64,000 bases of DNA from Pseudomonadota bacterium (GTDB lineage Bacteria > Pseudomonadota > Gammaproteobacteria > Steroidobacterales > JBCBZW01), in assembly GCA_039193195.1 (NCBI GenBank), contig JBCCWS010000004.1, positions 212,937-276,936 on the forward strand, given 5' to 3'. Below the pieces are notes generated by a model that had not been told where the DNA came from, did not search any database, and saw only the letters and a list, made by a program, of their open reading frames with translations. The translations under genes were made by a program, and so were the position numbers. How positions within the stretch are numbered: position 1 is the stretch's first letter; every line of letters begins with the position of its first letter. Shown here in pieces: positions 33,672 to 43,566 of this stretch.

Positions 33672-36464
33672 TTATCCCGTCCATCCCAAGGCAGTCGCGA
33701 TGCAGTTGATCGAGAGTAGGAGCGGCACCAGTTCATCGAGGCGCTGCTCACCGTTCTTGTTCTTCGAGCCGCCGCGGAACTCCTTGATCAGTGAAATCTG
33801 CTCGTACCCTATCTGCTTGATCGCCTCCGACCGGCGCGCGAACTTGCGGCGAAAACGTGGGAAGCGAGAGGCCAGTGCCTCGCTGTTAGAAATCGCCAAC
33901 ACGTGGCGCACGGTGAGTTCGTACTCAGCCGTGATCATGCCGAAGATCTCCGAGCGCACCTGCTCGTCCGGGACCAGTCGCGAGTAGCCCTCCGAAATCT
34001 CCAAATCCACCTGGAGCAAGGTCTTCTCAACCTCGTCGATCACCAAGCGGAAGAGTCTCGATTGAGCGAACATTCTGCGTAGCGTGGTGCGCGCCTCCTC
34101 GCCGCCGCGCTCGCGGATAAAGGCCTCAATGCCGCTGCCGAATCCGTACCAGCCTGGCACGATGTGGCGATTTTGGGTCCACGCAAACACCCAGGGGATC
34201 GCGCGCAGATCAGACAGGGAGGTGGCGCCGAATCTACGAGCTGGGCGCGAGCCCATATTCAGCAGGCTCAACTCTTCGACGGGACTTGCCGCGGCGTAGT
34301 ACTGCACCAGGCCCGGGTGCTCGATCAAGCGTCGGTAGGCCTGGTAGCAAAACTCCGAGAGGCTATCCATCGCCGCGTTGAGTTCTTCATTAGGTTTCAG
34401 CGCCGACTCGTGCTCGGACTTCACCGTATGTTCGAGCACGCTCTCGGCCAGCAGCTCCATGTTGTAGAGCGCCGTACCCTGGTTAGCGAATTTGAAGGAG
34501 ACGACTTCGCCCTGCTCGGTCAAGCGCAGGCGGCCGCCGACAGACCCCGCGGGTTGGGCGGCGATGGCGCGCCCCGTGGGAGCGCCGCCGCGGCCCACCG
34601 ATCCCCCGCGACCGTGGAAGAACGCCACCGGAATACCGTGACGCTCGCCGAGCGCGGTAAGGCGCTGTTGGGCGATGTGTAGCTCCCAGCTAGAGGTGAA
34701 GTAGCCTCCGTCCTTGTTCGAATCCGAGTAGCCGATCATGCACTCGTGGTAGCCGCCGCTGTGGCGGCACGTGCGTCGCACGTAGGGAACTTCCAGGAGT
34801 GCGGTCATGATGTCCGGCGCGTTGCGCAGATCGCCGATAGTCTCGAACAGCGGTACCACCTGCAGTGGGCAGTACTCACCTTCCTCCTCGCTTGCTACCA
34901 ACCCTGCCAGCTTCGCCGTGACGTAAATACCGAGCACGTCCTCCGCACTCTCGGTCATGCTAAGCACGATCGCGCCAAGGGCACGCTCATCTAGGCTCGG
35001 TCCAAGGTCGCGCAAGGTACGTAGCAGGCGGAAAAACTCCTGCGAAGCGGGCGGTAGATCGTTGAAGGTAATCTCGTAGGGGCGTTCGCGCTCGAGTTCG
35101 CCTAACAGCCACTCACGCCACTCGGGTGAGTCGAGCGCCGGGCGCTTATCCTCCGTGCTGCCGGTAACTCGCAGCCAGATGTCCTGCAAGGCCCGACGGG
35201 TCACAGTGGTGTTCTGCCGCACGTCTAGGCTGACCGTCTTAAATCGAAACACCTCGATCTCGCGGCGCAGGGCCCGCGCCGCGCTGCGCGCAAGGCCTAC
35301 GGAACCGCCCTTCTCCAGCGTTTGCTCCATGATCAGCAAGTCATCGACCAGCTCATCTGCCGAGTTGTAGGCGTAGGTACCCGGTGCGGGAGTTCTGTGC
35401 TCCTCGGCAGCGGCCAGCGTACCCGCCAACTTGCGCTGCATGCACACGGCAAACTGACGGAACACCTCGTTCGGATTGCGGGTGGAGATGTGCTCTCCCT
35501 CCCCACTCTCCTGCAGATGCAGGTCTAGGCGCGCCCGAAACTCACGGCTCAACTCGAAAGCGTACTCAGCGATACTCAGGCGTCGGCACAGGGCCTGAAG
35601 CTGTTCCGCGTAGCGTCGTAGACTCTCCAGACGACAAGAGAAGAGGGTCTCGCGCGTAGTGTCCGCGGTGACGAAGGGATTGCCGTCGCGATCGCCGCCA
35701 ATCCATGACCCGAAGTCGAAGAATGCGGGCACGCTGATAGCGGCGCCGGGATAGGCCTCCTCGATCGCTTGCTCCAGCTTGTCGAACATCTCCGGCGTGC
35801 GCGAGAACAGAGCATCGCGGAAGAAGTGAAGCCCCCACGCCACCTCATGCGCCACCGTGGGCTTCTGCATCCGCAGTTCCCCCGTCAGCCACAGCAGGTC
35901 GATCTCCTCCTCCAAATCGGCATGCAGGTTATCGCGCTCGCGCCGGGTCCAGCGCGGCGACTCCAGCTCCATCAGAAGCAGGTAGATGCGACGGTGAATC
36001 TCGAGCACGGTGACCCGCTTGGCCTCCGTTGGGTGGGCCGTGAGCGTGGGCCGCACGCGGGCCTCGTTGAGCACCTGCTGCAGGCGCTGGGCAGAGTACC
36101 CTTGCTCCCGAGCGTCGCGCAGCATCTGCGCGAAGCTTCCGGCCACTTCCGCGGCACCGCGCTCCATCTCGATCATGCGACGACGACGCATTCCTGCATT
36201 CTCCTCAGCAATGCCGAGGAGCTGAAACCAGATGCCCTGTGCCTGGAGGATTGCGAGTATTAGGGCACGATCGGACGGCGGCGTTGCGCTGCCGTCGCGC
36301 AGATATGCCTCTATGCGCGGCTCACGCCGTTGAATTACCTTATAGAATGAATGACTCAGCAGCTCGACCGCTTCGTTCGCGTAGAGGGCGACGCGATCGG
36401 CGATTGAGCTCGGCGTAGCTTCCAGCGCCGCTTCGGGGCGGCTGTCGTCGGTAGCGTCGTTCAT
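33672..36464 (-). CDS. ppc: Phosphoenolpyruvate carboxylase
   Basis: 930 residues. It adds bicarbonate to PEP to give oxaloacetate, the carboxylation step of the serine cycle. Catalytic His144 lies in [39 protein letters not shown] and [25 protein letters not shown] follow. The start ATG 36464 lies 1 bp after the hprA stop. Serine-cycle PPCs often lack acetyl-CoA activation, but this cannot be read here. Length is that of full bacterial PPC. Confidence 0.96.
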   Translation of the reverse strand: MNDATDDSRPEAALEATPSSIADRVALYANEAVELLSHSFYKVIQRREPRIEAYLRDGSATPPSDRALILAILQAQGIWFQLLGIAEENAGMRRRRMIEMERGAAEVAGSFAQMLRDAREQGYSAQRLQQVLNEARVRPTLTAHPTEAKRVTVLEIHRRIYLLLMELESPRWTRRERDNLHADLEEEIDLLWLTGELRMQKPTVAHEVAWGLHFFRDALFSRTPEMFDKLEQAIEEAYPGAAISVPAFFDFGSWIGGDRDGNPFVTADTTRETLFSCRLESLRRYAEQLQALCRRLSIAEYAFELSREFRARLDLHLQESGEGEHISTRNPNEVFRQFAVCMQRKLAGTLAAAEEHRTPAPGTYAYNSADELVDDLLIMEQTLEKGGSVGLARSAARALRREIEVFRFKTVSLDVRQNTTVTRRALQDIWLRVTGSTEDKRPALDSPEWREWLLGELERERPYEITFNDLPPASQEFFRLLRTLRDLGPSLDERALGAIVLSMTESAEDVLGIYVTAKLAGLVASEEEGEYCPLQVVPLFETIGDLRNAPDIMTALLEVPYVRRTCRHSGGYHECMIGYSDSNKDGGYFTSSWELHIAQQRLTALGERHGIPVAFFHGRGGSVGRGGAPTGRAIAAQPAGSVGGRLRLTEQGEVVSFKFANQGTALYNMELLAESVLEHTVKSEHESALKPNEELNAAMDSLSEFCYQAYRRLIEHPGLVQYYAAASPVEELSLLNMGSRPARRFGATSLSDLRAIPWVFAWTQNRHIVPGWYGFGSGIEAFIRERGGEEARTTLRRMFAQSRLFRLVIDEVEKTLLQVDLEISEGYSRLVPDEQVRSEIFGMITAEYELTVRHVLAISNSEALASRFPRFRRKFARRSEAIKQIGYEQISLIKEFRGGSKNKNGEQRLDELVPLLLSINCIATALGWTG

Positions 36465-36465
36465 G

Positions 36466-37437
36466 TCATGCCACCCTGTCGTGCGGCGCCTTGCCGGCAA
36501 AGAAGGCGCGCAGATTACTGACCACGCGCATCCCCATCGCTTCACGGGTCTCCAAGGTGGCGCTGCCAAGGTGAGGCAGCAACACCACGTTGTCCATGCT
36601 GAGCAACGCCTCGGTGACGGTGGGCTCCTTTTCGTAGACGTCGAGTCCGGCGCCCGCGATCACCCCATCACGCAGGGCCGCCGTCAGCGCCGCCTCGTCC
36701 ACCACATCCCCGCGGGCCGTATTGATCAGGAACGCGCCGCGCTTCATCAAGCCGAGTTTCTCGGCGTTGATGATGCCCGTGTTTGCACCGCCCCCCGGCA
36801 TGTGCAGCGACACGAAGTCGGCGCTGGCCATTACCTCGTCGATCGAATCGCAGCGGATGGCGCCGTAGGCGTTAGCCACCTCAGCCGCCGGCGGATAGGG
36901 ATCGCAGTAGCGGATCTGCATGCCAAAGCCGAAGTGCGCCTTGTGCGCCATGGCGCGAGCAATGCGACCGAAGCCGATCAGACCTAGGACCTTGCCCGTG
37001 ACCTTGGCGCCCATCATGTGGGTCGGACGCCACCCGGTCCACGCCCTCGTGCGCACGTGGCGCTCGCCCTCTCCGGCGCGTCGGGCGACCATCAGCATAA
37101 GCGTCATGGCGGTGTCAGCGGTGCAGTCCGTTAGCACCTCGGGCGTATTGGTCACCACCAGGTCACGTGCCTTAGCCGCTTCCAAGTCGATGTGGTTGAA
37201 GCCCACGCCGTAGTTTCCGATCACCTTTGCGCGGAGGCTCGACGGACTCATCACTTCCTCCGTGATCTTGTCCGACACGGTGGGGCACACCGCATCGGCC
37301 TCGGCGAACGCGGCCTGCAGCTGCTCCCTCGTCATCGGCGTGTCGGATTCGTTTAGCACCAGCTCATACTCGTCCGCGAGCGTCCGCTCGACCGCTTCGG
37401 GCCAGCGCCGCGTGACGATCACCTTGGCCTTAGACAT
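36466..37437 (-). CDS. hprA: Hydroxypyruvate reductase (D-2-hydroxyacid dehydrogenase)
   Basis: 323 residues. It reduces hydroxypyruvate to D-glycerate with NAD(P)H. Features are GNYGVGFNHIDLEAAKARDLVVTNTP, the nucleotide-binding GKVLGLIGFGRIARAMA, INTARGDVVDEAAL, and the catalytic histidine in NVVLLPHLGSATLETR. Family enzymes can also act on glyoxylate. The gene sits between mtkB and ppc, with a 1-bp gap to ppc, so the operon role is clear. Confidence 0.92.
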   Translation of the reverse strand: MSKAKVIVTRRWPEAVERTLADEYELVLNESDTPMTREQLQAAFAEADAVCPTVSDKITEEVMSPSSLRAKVIGNYGVGFNHIDLEAAKARDLVVTNTPEVLTDCTADTAMTLMLMVARRAGEGERHVRTRAWTGWRPTHMMGAKVTGKVLGLIGFGRIARAMAHKAHFGFGMQIRYCDPYPPAAEVANAYGAIRCDSIDEVMASADFVSLHMPGGGANTGIINAEKLGLMKRGAFLINTARGDVVDEAALTAALRDGVIAGAGLDVYEKEPTVTEALLSMDNVVLLPHLGSATLETREAMGMRVVSNLRAFFAGKAPHDRVA

Positions 37438-37448
37438 ACGCTCGCCTC

Positions 37449-38339
37449 CTAAGCGACTTTCTCGAGCACACTGGCCACTACGGGACCGAAATCAGCAGGC
37501 GTCGGCACGATGGTCACGCCGCACTCCTGAAGAATCTCCACCTTCTCCGCTGCCGACTCGCCGAAGGCGGAGATGATCGCGCCCGCGTGACCCATTTGTC
37601 GGCCCTTGGGTGCCGTGAGGCCGGCGATGTAGGCTATCACCGGCTTGCTCATGTGCTCTTTGAAGAAGCGTCCCCCTGCGGCTTCCTGCGGGCCGCCGAT
37701 TTCGCCGATCATCACCACCGCTTTGGTTTCCGGGTCCGCTTCGAAGCGTTCCAGGTGATCCCGGAAAGCGCTGCCGTTGATAGGGTCGCCGCCAATGCCA
37801 ACGCTGGTGGAGATGCCGATCCCGAGGGACTTCATCTGCGAGGCAGCCTCGTAGCCGAGGGTCCCCGAACGGCCGATCACACCGACCGGCCCGGGCATGT
37901 AGATATGGCCAGGCATGATGCCCATCATGCATTTGCCAGGGCTGATGCTACCGGCACAATTAGGCCCCGTGAGCACCATGCGATTCTCCGCGCGGTAGCG
38001 GCGCATGTAGCGTTTGACGCGGATCATGTCCTGGGTCGGTATGCCGTCGGTGATGCAGACACAGAAACGGATGCCCGCATCGGCCGCTTCCATGATGCCA
38101 TCCGCAGCGAAGGGTGGCGGCACTAGGATGATCGAGGCGTCCGCCCCGGTCGCCTCAACGGCGTCCTTTACCGTGTTGAAGACCGGCCGCTCGAGGTGCG
38201 TGGTGCCGCCCTTGCCCGGCGTTACGCCGCCGACGATGTTGGTACCGTAGTTCATCATCGCCTGAGCATGGAAACTGCCGTGCTGACCGGTGAAACCCTG
38301 CACTATGACGCGGCTGTCGTTGTCGAGAAGAATTGCCAT
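37449..38339 (-). CDS. mtkB: Malate--CoA ligase (malate thiokinase) alpha subunit
   Basis: 296 residues of the succinyl-CoA-synthetase alpha type: CoA-binding VIVQGFTGQHGSFHAQAMMNYGTNIVGGV, GPNCAGSISPGKCMMGIMP, and the phospho-histidine His251 in RQMGHAGAIISAFG. By fold alone it could be SucD; position between mtkA and hprA and next to malyl-CoA lyase assigns it to malate thiokinase. ATG 38339 is used since earlier codons overlap mtkA. Confidence 0.92.
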   Translation of the reverse strand: MAILLDNDSRVIVQGFTGQHGSFHAQAMMNYGTNIVGGVTPGKGGTTHLERPVFNTVKDAVEATGADASIILVPPPFAADGIMEAADAGIRFCVCITDGIPTQDMIRVKRYMRRYRAENRMVLTGPNCAGSISPGKCMMGIMPGHIYMPGPVGVIGRSGTLGYEAASQMKSLGIGISTSVGIGGDPINGSAFRDHLERFEADPETKAVVMIGEIGGPQEAAGGRFFKEHMSKPVIAYIAGLTAPKGRQMGHAGAIISAFGESAAEKVEILQECGVTIVPTPADFGPVVASVLEKVA

Positions 38340-38346
38340 GGTTTGC

Positions 38347-39525
38347 TCAGCTCCGTCCGGTGGTCGCTTTCCACTCTGCCACCGCCACTTCGGCAGCCTC
38401 GCGCAGGGTGTCCGCTTGGATGATCGGCAAGTCCGACTCATTCAGGATCCTGCGCCCCTCCTCCACGTTAGTGCCCGACAAGCGCACTACGAGTGGCATC
38501 TGGGGGTTCTCCTGGCGGACGGCTTGGACCACGCCTTCGGCGACCCAATCACAGCGGTTGATGCCAGCGAAGATGTTCACCAGGATGGTCTGTACCTTGT
38601 CGTCAGACATCACCAAACGAAACGCTTTGGCGACGCGCTCCGGCGAAGCGCCGCCGCCGATGTCGAGGAAGTTGGCAGGCTCTCCACCGGCATGCTTGAT
38701 CATGTCCATGGAGGCCATGGCGAGACCGGCGCCGTTGATTATGCAACCGATGTTGCCGTCAAGGCCGACGTAGCTGAGGCCGCGGTCTGCGGCACGCATT
38801 TCGCGTGGGTCCTCCTGGGTCTTGTCGCGCAGCTCAGCAATGCGCGGATGCCGGAAAGTGGCGTTGTCGTCGAAGGACATCTTGCAGTCTAGGGCGAGAA
38901 CACGGCCGTCGGCGGTCACGACCAGGGGGTTGATCTCCGCCATGTTGGCATCCCACTCGGTGAAGGCCTTGTAGACTCCCATGATCAAGTTCACCGCTTG
39001 ATTCACTTCCTTGCCGGACAGTCCCAACGCGAAGGCGATCTCGCGGGCCTGGAACGCCTGCATGCCGACGGCGGGTTCGATTGCAGCGCGGATGAGCGTG
39101 TCCGGCTTACTCTGCGCGATATCCTCGATCTCCATGCCGCCCTCGGCCGAAGCGACGATCATGATCCGCTCACTCTCGCGATCCATTACGAAGCCTAGGT
39201 AGAACTCGCGTTCGATATCGCAGCCGGCCTCTACGTAGATTCGGTGAATCAGCTTGCCTTCGGGTCCGGTTTGATGCGTAACCAGGCGCCGCCCCAGCAG
39301 TGCTTCGGCGGCCTCCCACACCTCATCCGGCGATCGGCAGATCTTGACCCCGCCAGCCTTTCCGCGCCCGCCCGCGTGCACCTGCGCCTTGACGGCGAAC
39401 ACCTCGCCGCCCATCTCCTGGGCGCGATAGACGGCCTGCTCCGGGCTGTAAGCCAGCGCGCCGGGCAACACGCCTACGCCGTAATCGCGAAGTAATTCCT
39501 TCGCCTGGTACTCGTGAATGTCCAC
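38347..39525 (-). CDS. mtkA: Malate--CoA ligase (malate thiokinase) beta subunit
   Basis: 392 residues of the ATP-grasp succinyl-CoA-synthetase beta type: [63 protein letters not shown] and [21 protein letters not shown]. With MtkB it makes malyl-CoA from malate, CoA and ATP. The start is GTG 39525, with AAGGGGAAG upstream. It precedes mtkB by 7 bp and follows mclA by 24 bp. Confidence 0.93.
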   Translation of the reverse strand: MDIHEYQAKELLRDYGVGVLPGALAYSPEQAVYRAQEMGGEVFAVKAQVHAGGRGKAGGVKICRSPDEVWEAAEALLGRRLVTHQTGPEGKLIHRIYVEAGCDIEREFYLGFVMDRESERIMIVASAEGGMEIEDIAQSKPDTLIRAAIEPAVGMQAFQAREIAFALGLSGKEVNQAVNLIMGVYKAFTEWDANMAEINPLVVTADGRVLALDCKMSFDDNATFRHPRIAELRDKTQEDPREMRAADRGLSYVGLDGNIGCIINGAGLAMASMDMIKHAGGEPANFLDIGGGASPERVAKAFRLVMSDDKVQTILVNIFAGINRCDWVAEGVVQAVRQENPQMPLVVRLSGTNVEEGRRILNESDLPIIQADTLREAAEVAVAEWKATTGRS

Positions 39526-39549
39526 TTGTGCTTCCCCTTGAAACTCGGC

Positions 39550-40509
39550 TTAGGCCTTAGCGCGCATCAACTGCGCCTGCTCTAGCACGTTGCGCGCCAT
39601 CCGCTCAGACGCCGCATCGATCATCTTGCCGTCTAGGGACGCCGCGCCCTTACCCTGCGCAGCCGCCTCCTCCAGCGCCTTTACGATTCGATCGGCGCGG
39701 TCGATCTCGGCCTCCGGTGGCGACATGACCTCGTTGGCCAGTTCGATCTGCGAGGGGTGAATCGCCCACTTGCCCTCGTAGCCCAAGGCGGCGGCGCGGC
39801 GCGCGGCGGCGCGGTAGGCGTCGGGATCGCTGAAGTCACCGAAGGGCCCGTCGATGGCACGCAAGCCATAGGCCCGGCATGCGGTGGCCATGTTCACCAA
39901 CGCGCCATGCCACTGATCGGCGAGCGCCCCTTCGCACTGGTAGTCGGGGTTCAAGCCACCGATCACCGTGGTGCGGGCACGCATACTCGCGGCGTAGTCG
40001 GCGACGCCAAAGTGCAGCGCCTCGAGCCTTGCACTCGATTGCGCAATCGCCATTACGTTAGCCCCGCCAAGCGCCGTTTCGATAAGGCATTCGAGGCCGA
40101 TACGGTGCTCGCCGAACCCCCTAGCATCGCTGATCTGGGTGACGATGCAGTCAACGGTGTAAACGTCTGCTGGTACCCCAACTTTCGGGATGAGGATGGT
40201 GTCAAGCTTGGATCCGGCCTGCTCCACGATGTCCACCACGTCGCGGTACATGTAGTGGGTGTCGAGGCCGTTGATGCGCACAGAGATCGTCTTGCCTTTC
40301 TCGCGCCAGGGGATCTCGTTGAGGGCTTCGATGATATTGCGACGCGCCCGTTCCTTATCCCCCGGGGCCACCGCGTCTTCGCAATCCAAGAACACGTAGT
40401 CGGCGGCACTGTCGGCAGCCTTCTCGATCATCTTCGGGTTCGAGCCGGGTACGGCCAATTCACTGCGGTGCAGCCGCGCCGGCGCCGGCGAGTACTGGGT
40501 GAAGCTCAT
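39550..40509 (-). CDS. mclA: L-malyl-CoA lyase
   Basis: 319 residues of the HpcH/HpaI (CitE-like) family. It splits malyl-CoA into glyoxylate and acetyl-CoA. Characteristic segments are RLHRSELAVPGSNPKMIEKAADSAADYVFLDCEDAVAPGDK, RINGLDTHYMYRDVVDIVEQAG, GLECLIETALG and GYEGKWAIHPSQIELANEVM. It is the first gene of the serine-cycle operon, with AGGAGA 6 bp before the ATG. The acetyl-CoA product needs a glyoxylate-regeneration path not seen here. Confidence 0.95.
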   Translation of the reverse strand: MSFTQYSPAPARLHRSELAVPGSNPKMIEKAADSAADYVFLDCEDAVAPGDKERARRNIIEALNEIPWREKGKTISVRINGLDTHYMYRDVVDIVEQAGSKLDTILIPKVGVPADVYTVDCIVTQISDARGFGEHRIGLECLIETALGGANVMAIAQSSARLEALHFGVADYAASMRARTTVIGGLNPDYQCEGALADQWHGALVNMATACRAYGLRAIDGPFGDFSDPDAYRAAARRAAALGYEGKWAIHPSQIELANEVMSPPEAEIDRADRIVKALEEAAAQGKGAASLDGKMIDAASERMARNVLEQAQLMRAKA

Positions 40510-40772
40510 TGATTCTCCTGTGCGCGTGAAGGGTGCATTCTCGGCGCCACCGCGCGGGTCGAACCCCTTTCGCGATCGCGTCGCTGCATTTTCAGTTCTT
40601 GTCTTACGCTGGGTTTGCGCTCACCCGAGTCGATCGCGGTTGGGCTCTGGCGGCCCAAGACGTGGCGGCGCTGATCATCTCTTCCCCGGTCGCACGCCGC
40701 CTACCGATCACTTGTGGGCGACGGGCATCGGATGCGCGTTGCCACACGACTTGCGTTAGACGTCTCCCAAGT

Positions 40773-40823
40773 TTGCCGGAACGAAGATATAAGGCGAAAT
40801 AAGGAATACTTACATTCCGGCAA
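40773..40823. promoter_or_regulatory. Nested inverted repeats upstream of the serine-cycle operon
   Basis: In the 452-bp gap between mclA and the TonB receptor, TTGCCGGAACG (40773-40783) and CATTCCGGCAA (40813-40823) form an inverted repeat with 10 of 11 matches. Inside and beyond it, GGAATACTT (40803-40811) and AAGTATCCC (40822-40830) form a second one. The region is AT-richer than its surroundings. A regulator-binding site controlling mclA is the simplest reading. The rest of the gap, 40510-40770, shows no gene or other clear signal. Confidence 0.45.
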
Positions 40824-40902
40824 GTATCCCTTGGGTTAGGGCCTCACCCTGGGTACAACCCTTCGAAATGTACACGAGAACGCGGAGAGCGAGCGGAGAG
40901 GC

Positions 40903-40939
40903 GCGGCAACTCCTTCCCAGATAGGGAAAAAGTTGCCGC
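40903..40939 (-). terminator. Strong hairpin after the TonB-dependent receptor gene
   Basis: GCGGCAACT (40903-40911) pairs perfectly with AGTTGCCGC (40931-40939), and an inner TTCCC/GGGAA stem lies between them. It begins 22 bp after the receptor stop, in the direction of its transcription. No T tract follows, but the two-part stem should be stable. Confidence 0.6.
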
Positions 40940-40961
40940 CCTATGGTGAGAAAGTAACCGG

Positions 40962-43367
40962 CTAGAAGCGCAAACGGAGGGTCGCGCCCACCATGCGCGG
41001 CTCCCCGAGGAACGCACCGAAGGTCTGGGTGGAACCAGGACCGCTGCCCGAGCCCTGCAACGGTTGGTCGAAGGCAATCTGAATAAAGTCCTCATCCAGC
41101 AAGTTGCGCGCCCAGACCTCGACGGTCCATCGCTCGCTATCGCTACCGAGGCCGACGCGCATGTTCAGTACCGTAAAGGCATCCTGAATCTTCTCCACGT
41201 CGAGGTCGGAGCCCGTGTTCATCTCGGAGGTAAACCGCGAATCGAGGTGTAGGAACCCTAGCAGGCCGTTGCCGAGGGGCTGCTCGTAGGTCGCCGCCAG
41301 GGACGCGCTCCAACGCGGCGCGTTGGTAAGGGTCTGGCCCGCCAGGGGCGAGAGCACGCCCGTGGCTGGATCGATGATGTCATCCCCGTACCGCGCGTTG
41401 GCAAAGGCCACGCCACCACGGATGATCAGCGGATCGAAAGGCAGCGCCGTAAAGTCCAGCTCAAAACCTTCGGTGGTCACCTCCGCGAGGTTGCTCACCA
41501 CGAAGTTGATCCCCGTGAATGTGTTCAGCTGGAAGTCTTCGAACTCGCTACTGAAGGCCGCCAGGTTCAGCTGCATCGCCCCGCCCGCAAGACGCGACTT
41601 AATACCGATCTCGTAGGAGTCAACGGTCTCTGCCTCGAACTCGAGATCTGCACCGGAAGGCGCCAACCCAAGCAGCGGATTGCCGAGCCCAGCGCGGTCG
41701 AGGTTGAAGCCACCCGCCTTGTAACCCACGCCGTAGGAGGCGTAGCCTGAAACGCTATCGCTGAACTCAACGTTCAGGTTAACCGTTCCCGTGAACTCCT
41801 TGTCCGTACGATCGGAGGCGTACTCGCCGTCGGTCAACGGGTTGAAGAACGGCAGGCAAACAAGGCCGATAGCGTCGGGCGGCCCCACGCCCAAGCCAAC
41901 GGACGCCAAGCAGGCTGGGTTGTCCGACAGCAGGCTAGCCTCGAGATCCTTGTCCTCCTCCGTGTAACGAACGCCGAAACCGAGCGACACGCGATCGCTA
42001 AAGCGCAGGGTATTGTGCGTGAACAGCGCCCAGCTGACGGCTTCCTGGTGGAAGGAATCGCGCACCACGCCTTGCCCCTCGCTATAGATCGTGCCGGGCG
42101 CTAGGCCGGTGATTGCGGGCAAAGTGCCCGGCACACCGCCGCCCAACAGCAGATCCAGGAACGGTTCGTAGACCGCGCCAGTGCGGATCGCATCATCCAG
42201 CGAGAGTTCCTCATCCGAGTAGAATCCCCCGACCATCCAGTCGATACGATCGCTGGTGCCTGCCAGACGAAGCTCTTGGGTGAAGGTGTCGAAGCCCTGC
42301 ACATTGCCGTCGATGTCTCGGAAGAGGACATCGGCGCTCGTATAGTCGAGGTCCTGCGAGCGATTGGCGTTCCACTCGCGATACGACGTGATGGACGTGA
42401 AGGTGCCGAAAGAGGCGTCCGCATCGATCTGCAGGGACACGCCGTAATCCTCCACGTCTTGCTGGTAGCCACGTTCCACGTTCACCGTGGCGTCACGTTC
42501 GAAGGGATCCGGCGGCACCACCACATCACCGCCAAGGGCACTAATAAAGCCAGTCGTGGGGCCGGCCACAATGGTAGTCGCCGCACAGCAAGTCTCATTG
42601 CGATCCGCGTAGTCCGCGATGATGCGCATAGAGACGGCCTCGCTCGGATCCGCGCGCAGCTGTGCGCGGAACAAGACGCGATCGCGGTCGTTGAAGGACT
42701 GACCAGTCGCGCGGTCCTCCAGGAAGCCGTCGCGCTCATTGAAGGCACCATCGATGCGAAAAGCGATCCGATCATCGACCAAGGGACCGCTCCACCCAGC
42801 GTTCAGGCGCAGCTCGTTGAAGCTACCGAAGGAGCCGCTCAGGTGCGCCTCTGGCTCGTAGGACGGCCCCTTGGTGATGATGTTGATCAGCCCGGCAGAC
42901 GCGTTCTTACCGAACAACGTACCCTGAGGCCCGCGCAGCACTTCGATGCGCTCGATTCCCCCGAGGTCGGTCAGCGCATTGTTGTTACGGTTTCGGTAAA
43001 CGCCATCGATGAACACCGCAACAGAGGACTCGAGGCCTGGATTGTCGCCCGTGGTGCCTATGCCTCGGATGCGCGCGACCGTGCCGGCCGCCTCCGACGC
43101 CGAGCTCGACAGGACCAGACTCGGCGCGAGCGCGGTGAGCTGGCGGATATCGACGATGCCCGCCTTCTCCAGCGTGCCTGCGTCGATCGCGTTGACAGCA
43201 ATCGGCACGTCTTGCAAAGACTCTTCGCGCTTTTGCGCCGTAACCACCACCTCTTCCAATTGGGCCTCAACCCCCCCACTCACCAATGCGAGCGCAAGCC
43301 CGGCCGGCCAAAGCGTGCGGCTCGCGGCGGCGACTCGATGGCCTTCTCCCTTACCAAGTTCCGTCAT
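40962..43367 (-). CDS. TonB-dependent outer-membrane receptor
   Basis: 801 residues. A signal peptide (LWPAGLALALVSGGVEAQ) is followed by a TonB-box-like LEEVVVTAQKREESLQDVP, a plug domain (GIGTTGDNPGLESSVAVFIDGVYRNRNNNALTDLGGIERIEVLRGPQGTLFGKNASAGLINIIT) and a 22-strand barrel that ends in Phe (MVGATLRLRF). ATG 43367 is set by GGGGGAG 5 bp upstream. It imports a large or scarce substrate using TonB energy; the substrate is not readable. Position beside C1 genes raises the possibility of metal-chelate uptake, including lanthanides, but the sequence does not show it. Confidence 0.9.
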   Translation of the reverse strand: MTELGKGEGHRVAAASRTLWPAGLALALVSGGVEAQLEEVVVTAQKREESLQDVPIAVNAIDAGTLEKAGIVDIRQLTALAPSLVLSSSASEAAGTVARIRGIGTTGDNPGLESSVAVFIDGVYRNRNNNALTDLGGIERIEVLRGPQGTLFGKNASAGLINIITKGPSYEPEAHLSGSFGSFNELRLNAGWSGPLVDDRIAFRIDGAFNERDGFLEDRATGQSFNDRDRVLFRAQLRADPSEAVSMRIIADYADRNETCCAATTIVAGPTTGFISALGGDVVVPPDPFERDATVNVERGYQQDVEDYGVSLQIDADASFGTFTSITSYREWNANRSQDLDYTSADVLFRDIDGNVQGFDTFTQELRLAGTSDRIDWMVGGFYSDEELSLDDAIRTGAVYEPFLDLLLGGGVPGTLPAITGLAPGTIYSEGQGVVRDSFHQEAVSWALFTHNTLRFSDRVSLGFGVRYTEEDKDLEASLLSDNPACLASVGLGVGPPDAIGLVCLPFFNPLTDGEYASDRTDKEFTGTVNLNVEFSDSVSGYASYGVGYKAGGFNLDRAGLGNPLLGLAPSGADLEFEAETVDSYEIGIKSRLAGGAMQLNLAAFSSEFEDFQLNTFTGINFVVSNLAEVTTEGFELDFTALPFDPLIIRGGVAFANARYGDDIIDPATGVLSPLAGQTLTNAPRWSASLAATYEQPLGNGLLGFLHLDSRFTSEMNTGSDLDVEKIQDAFTVLNMRVGLGSDSERWTVEVWARNLLDEDFIQIAFDQPLQGSGSGPGSTQTFGAFLGEPRMVGATLRLRF

Positions 43368-43475
43368 TGCTCCCCCTCTTGCTCCCCAAGCGGCAACGAT
43401 TTCAAACGCGGGCAATGTAGCCCACCGAGTTCAATGGCAGCAATCTTGCGTGGCCACCGTTGAGGCTCGGGCGCA

Positions 43476-43504
43476 CAGACACGGGCGCCTGCGTGCCTGA
43501 TAAT
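43476..43504 (+). promoter_or_regulatory. Predicted sigma70 promoter of the prephenate dehydratase fusion gene
   Basis: CAGACA (43476-43481, four of six) and GATAAT (43499-43504, five of six) are separated by 17 bp. The start would be near 43511, giving a leader of about 55 nt. No phenylalanine-rich leader peptide was found. Confidence 0.4.
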
Positions 43505-43566
43505 GCGGGGCCGGCGACGCCACCGGGCGATCGCCAAGTTCGACCAGCAACTCAAGGACACCGGCA

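Noticed and set aside
37449..39525. Succinyl-CoA synthetase (sucCD) of the TCA cycle
   Set aside because: The fold is shared, but the genes lie between malyl-CoA lyase and hydroxypyruvate reductase, the serine-cycle position of malate thiokinase.
42276..43463. A 395-codon plus-strand frame opposite the TonB receptor
   Set aside because: It mirrors the receptor's codon pattern and has no recognisable domain, while the receptor has clear plug and barrel motifs.
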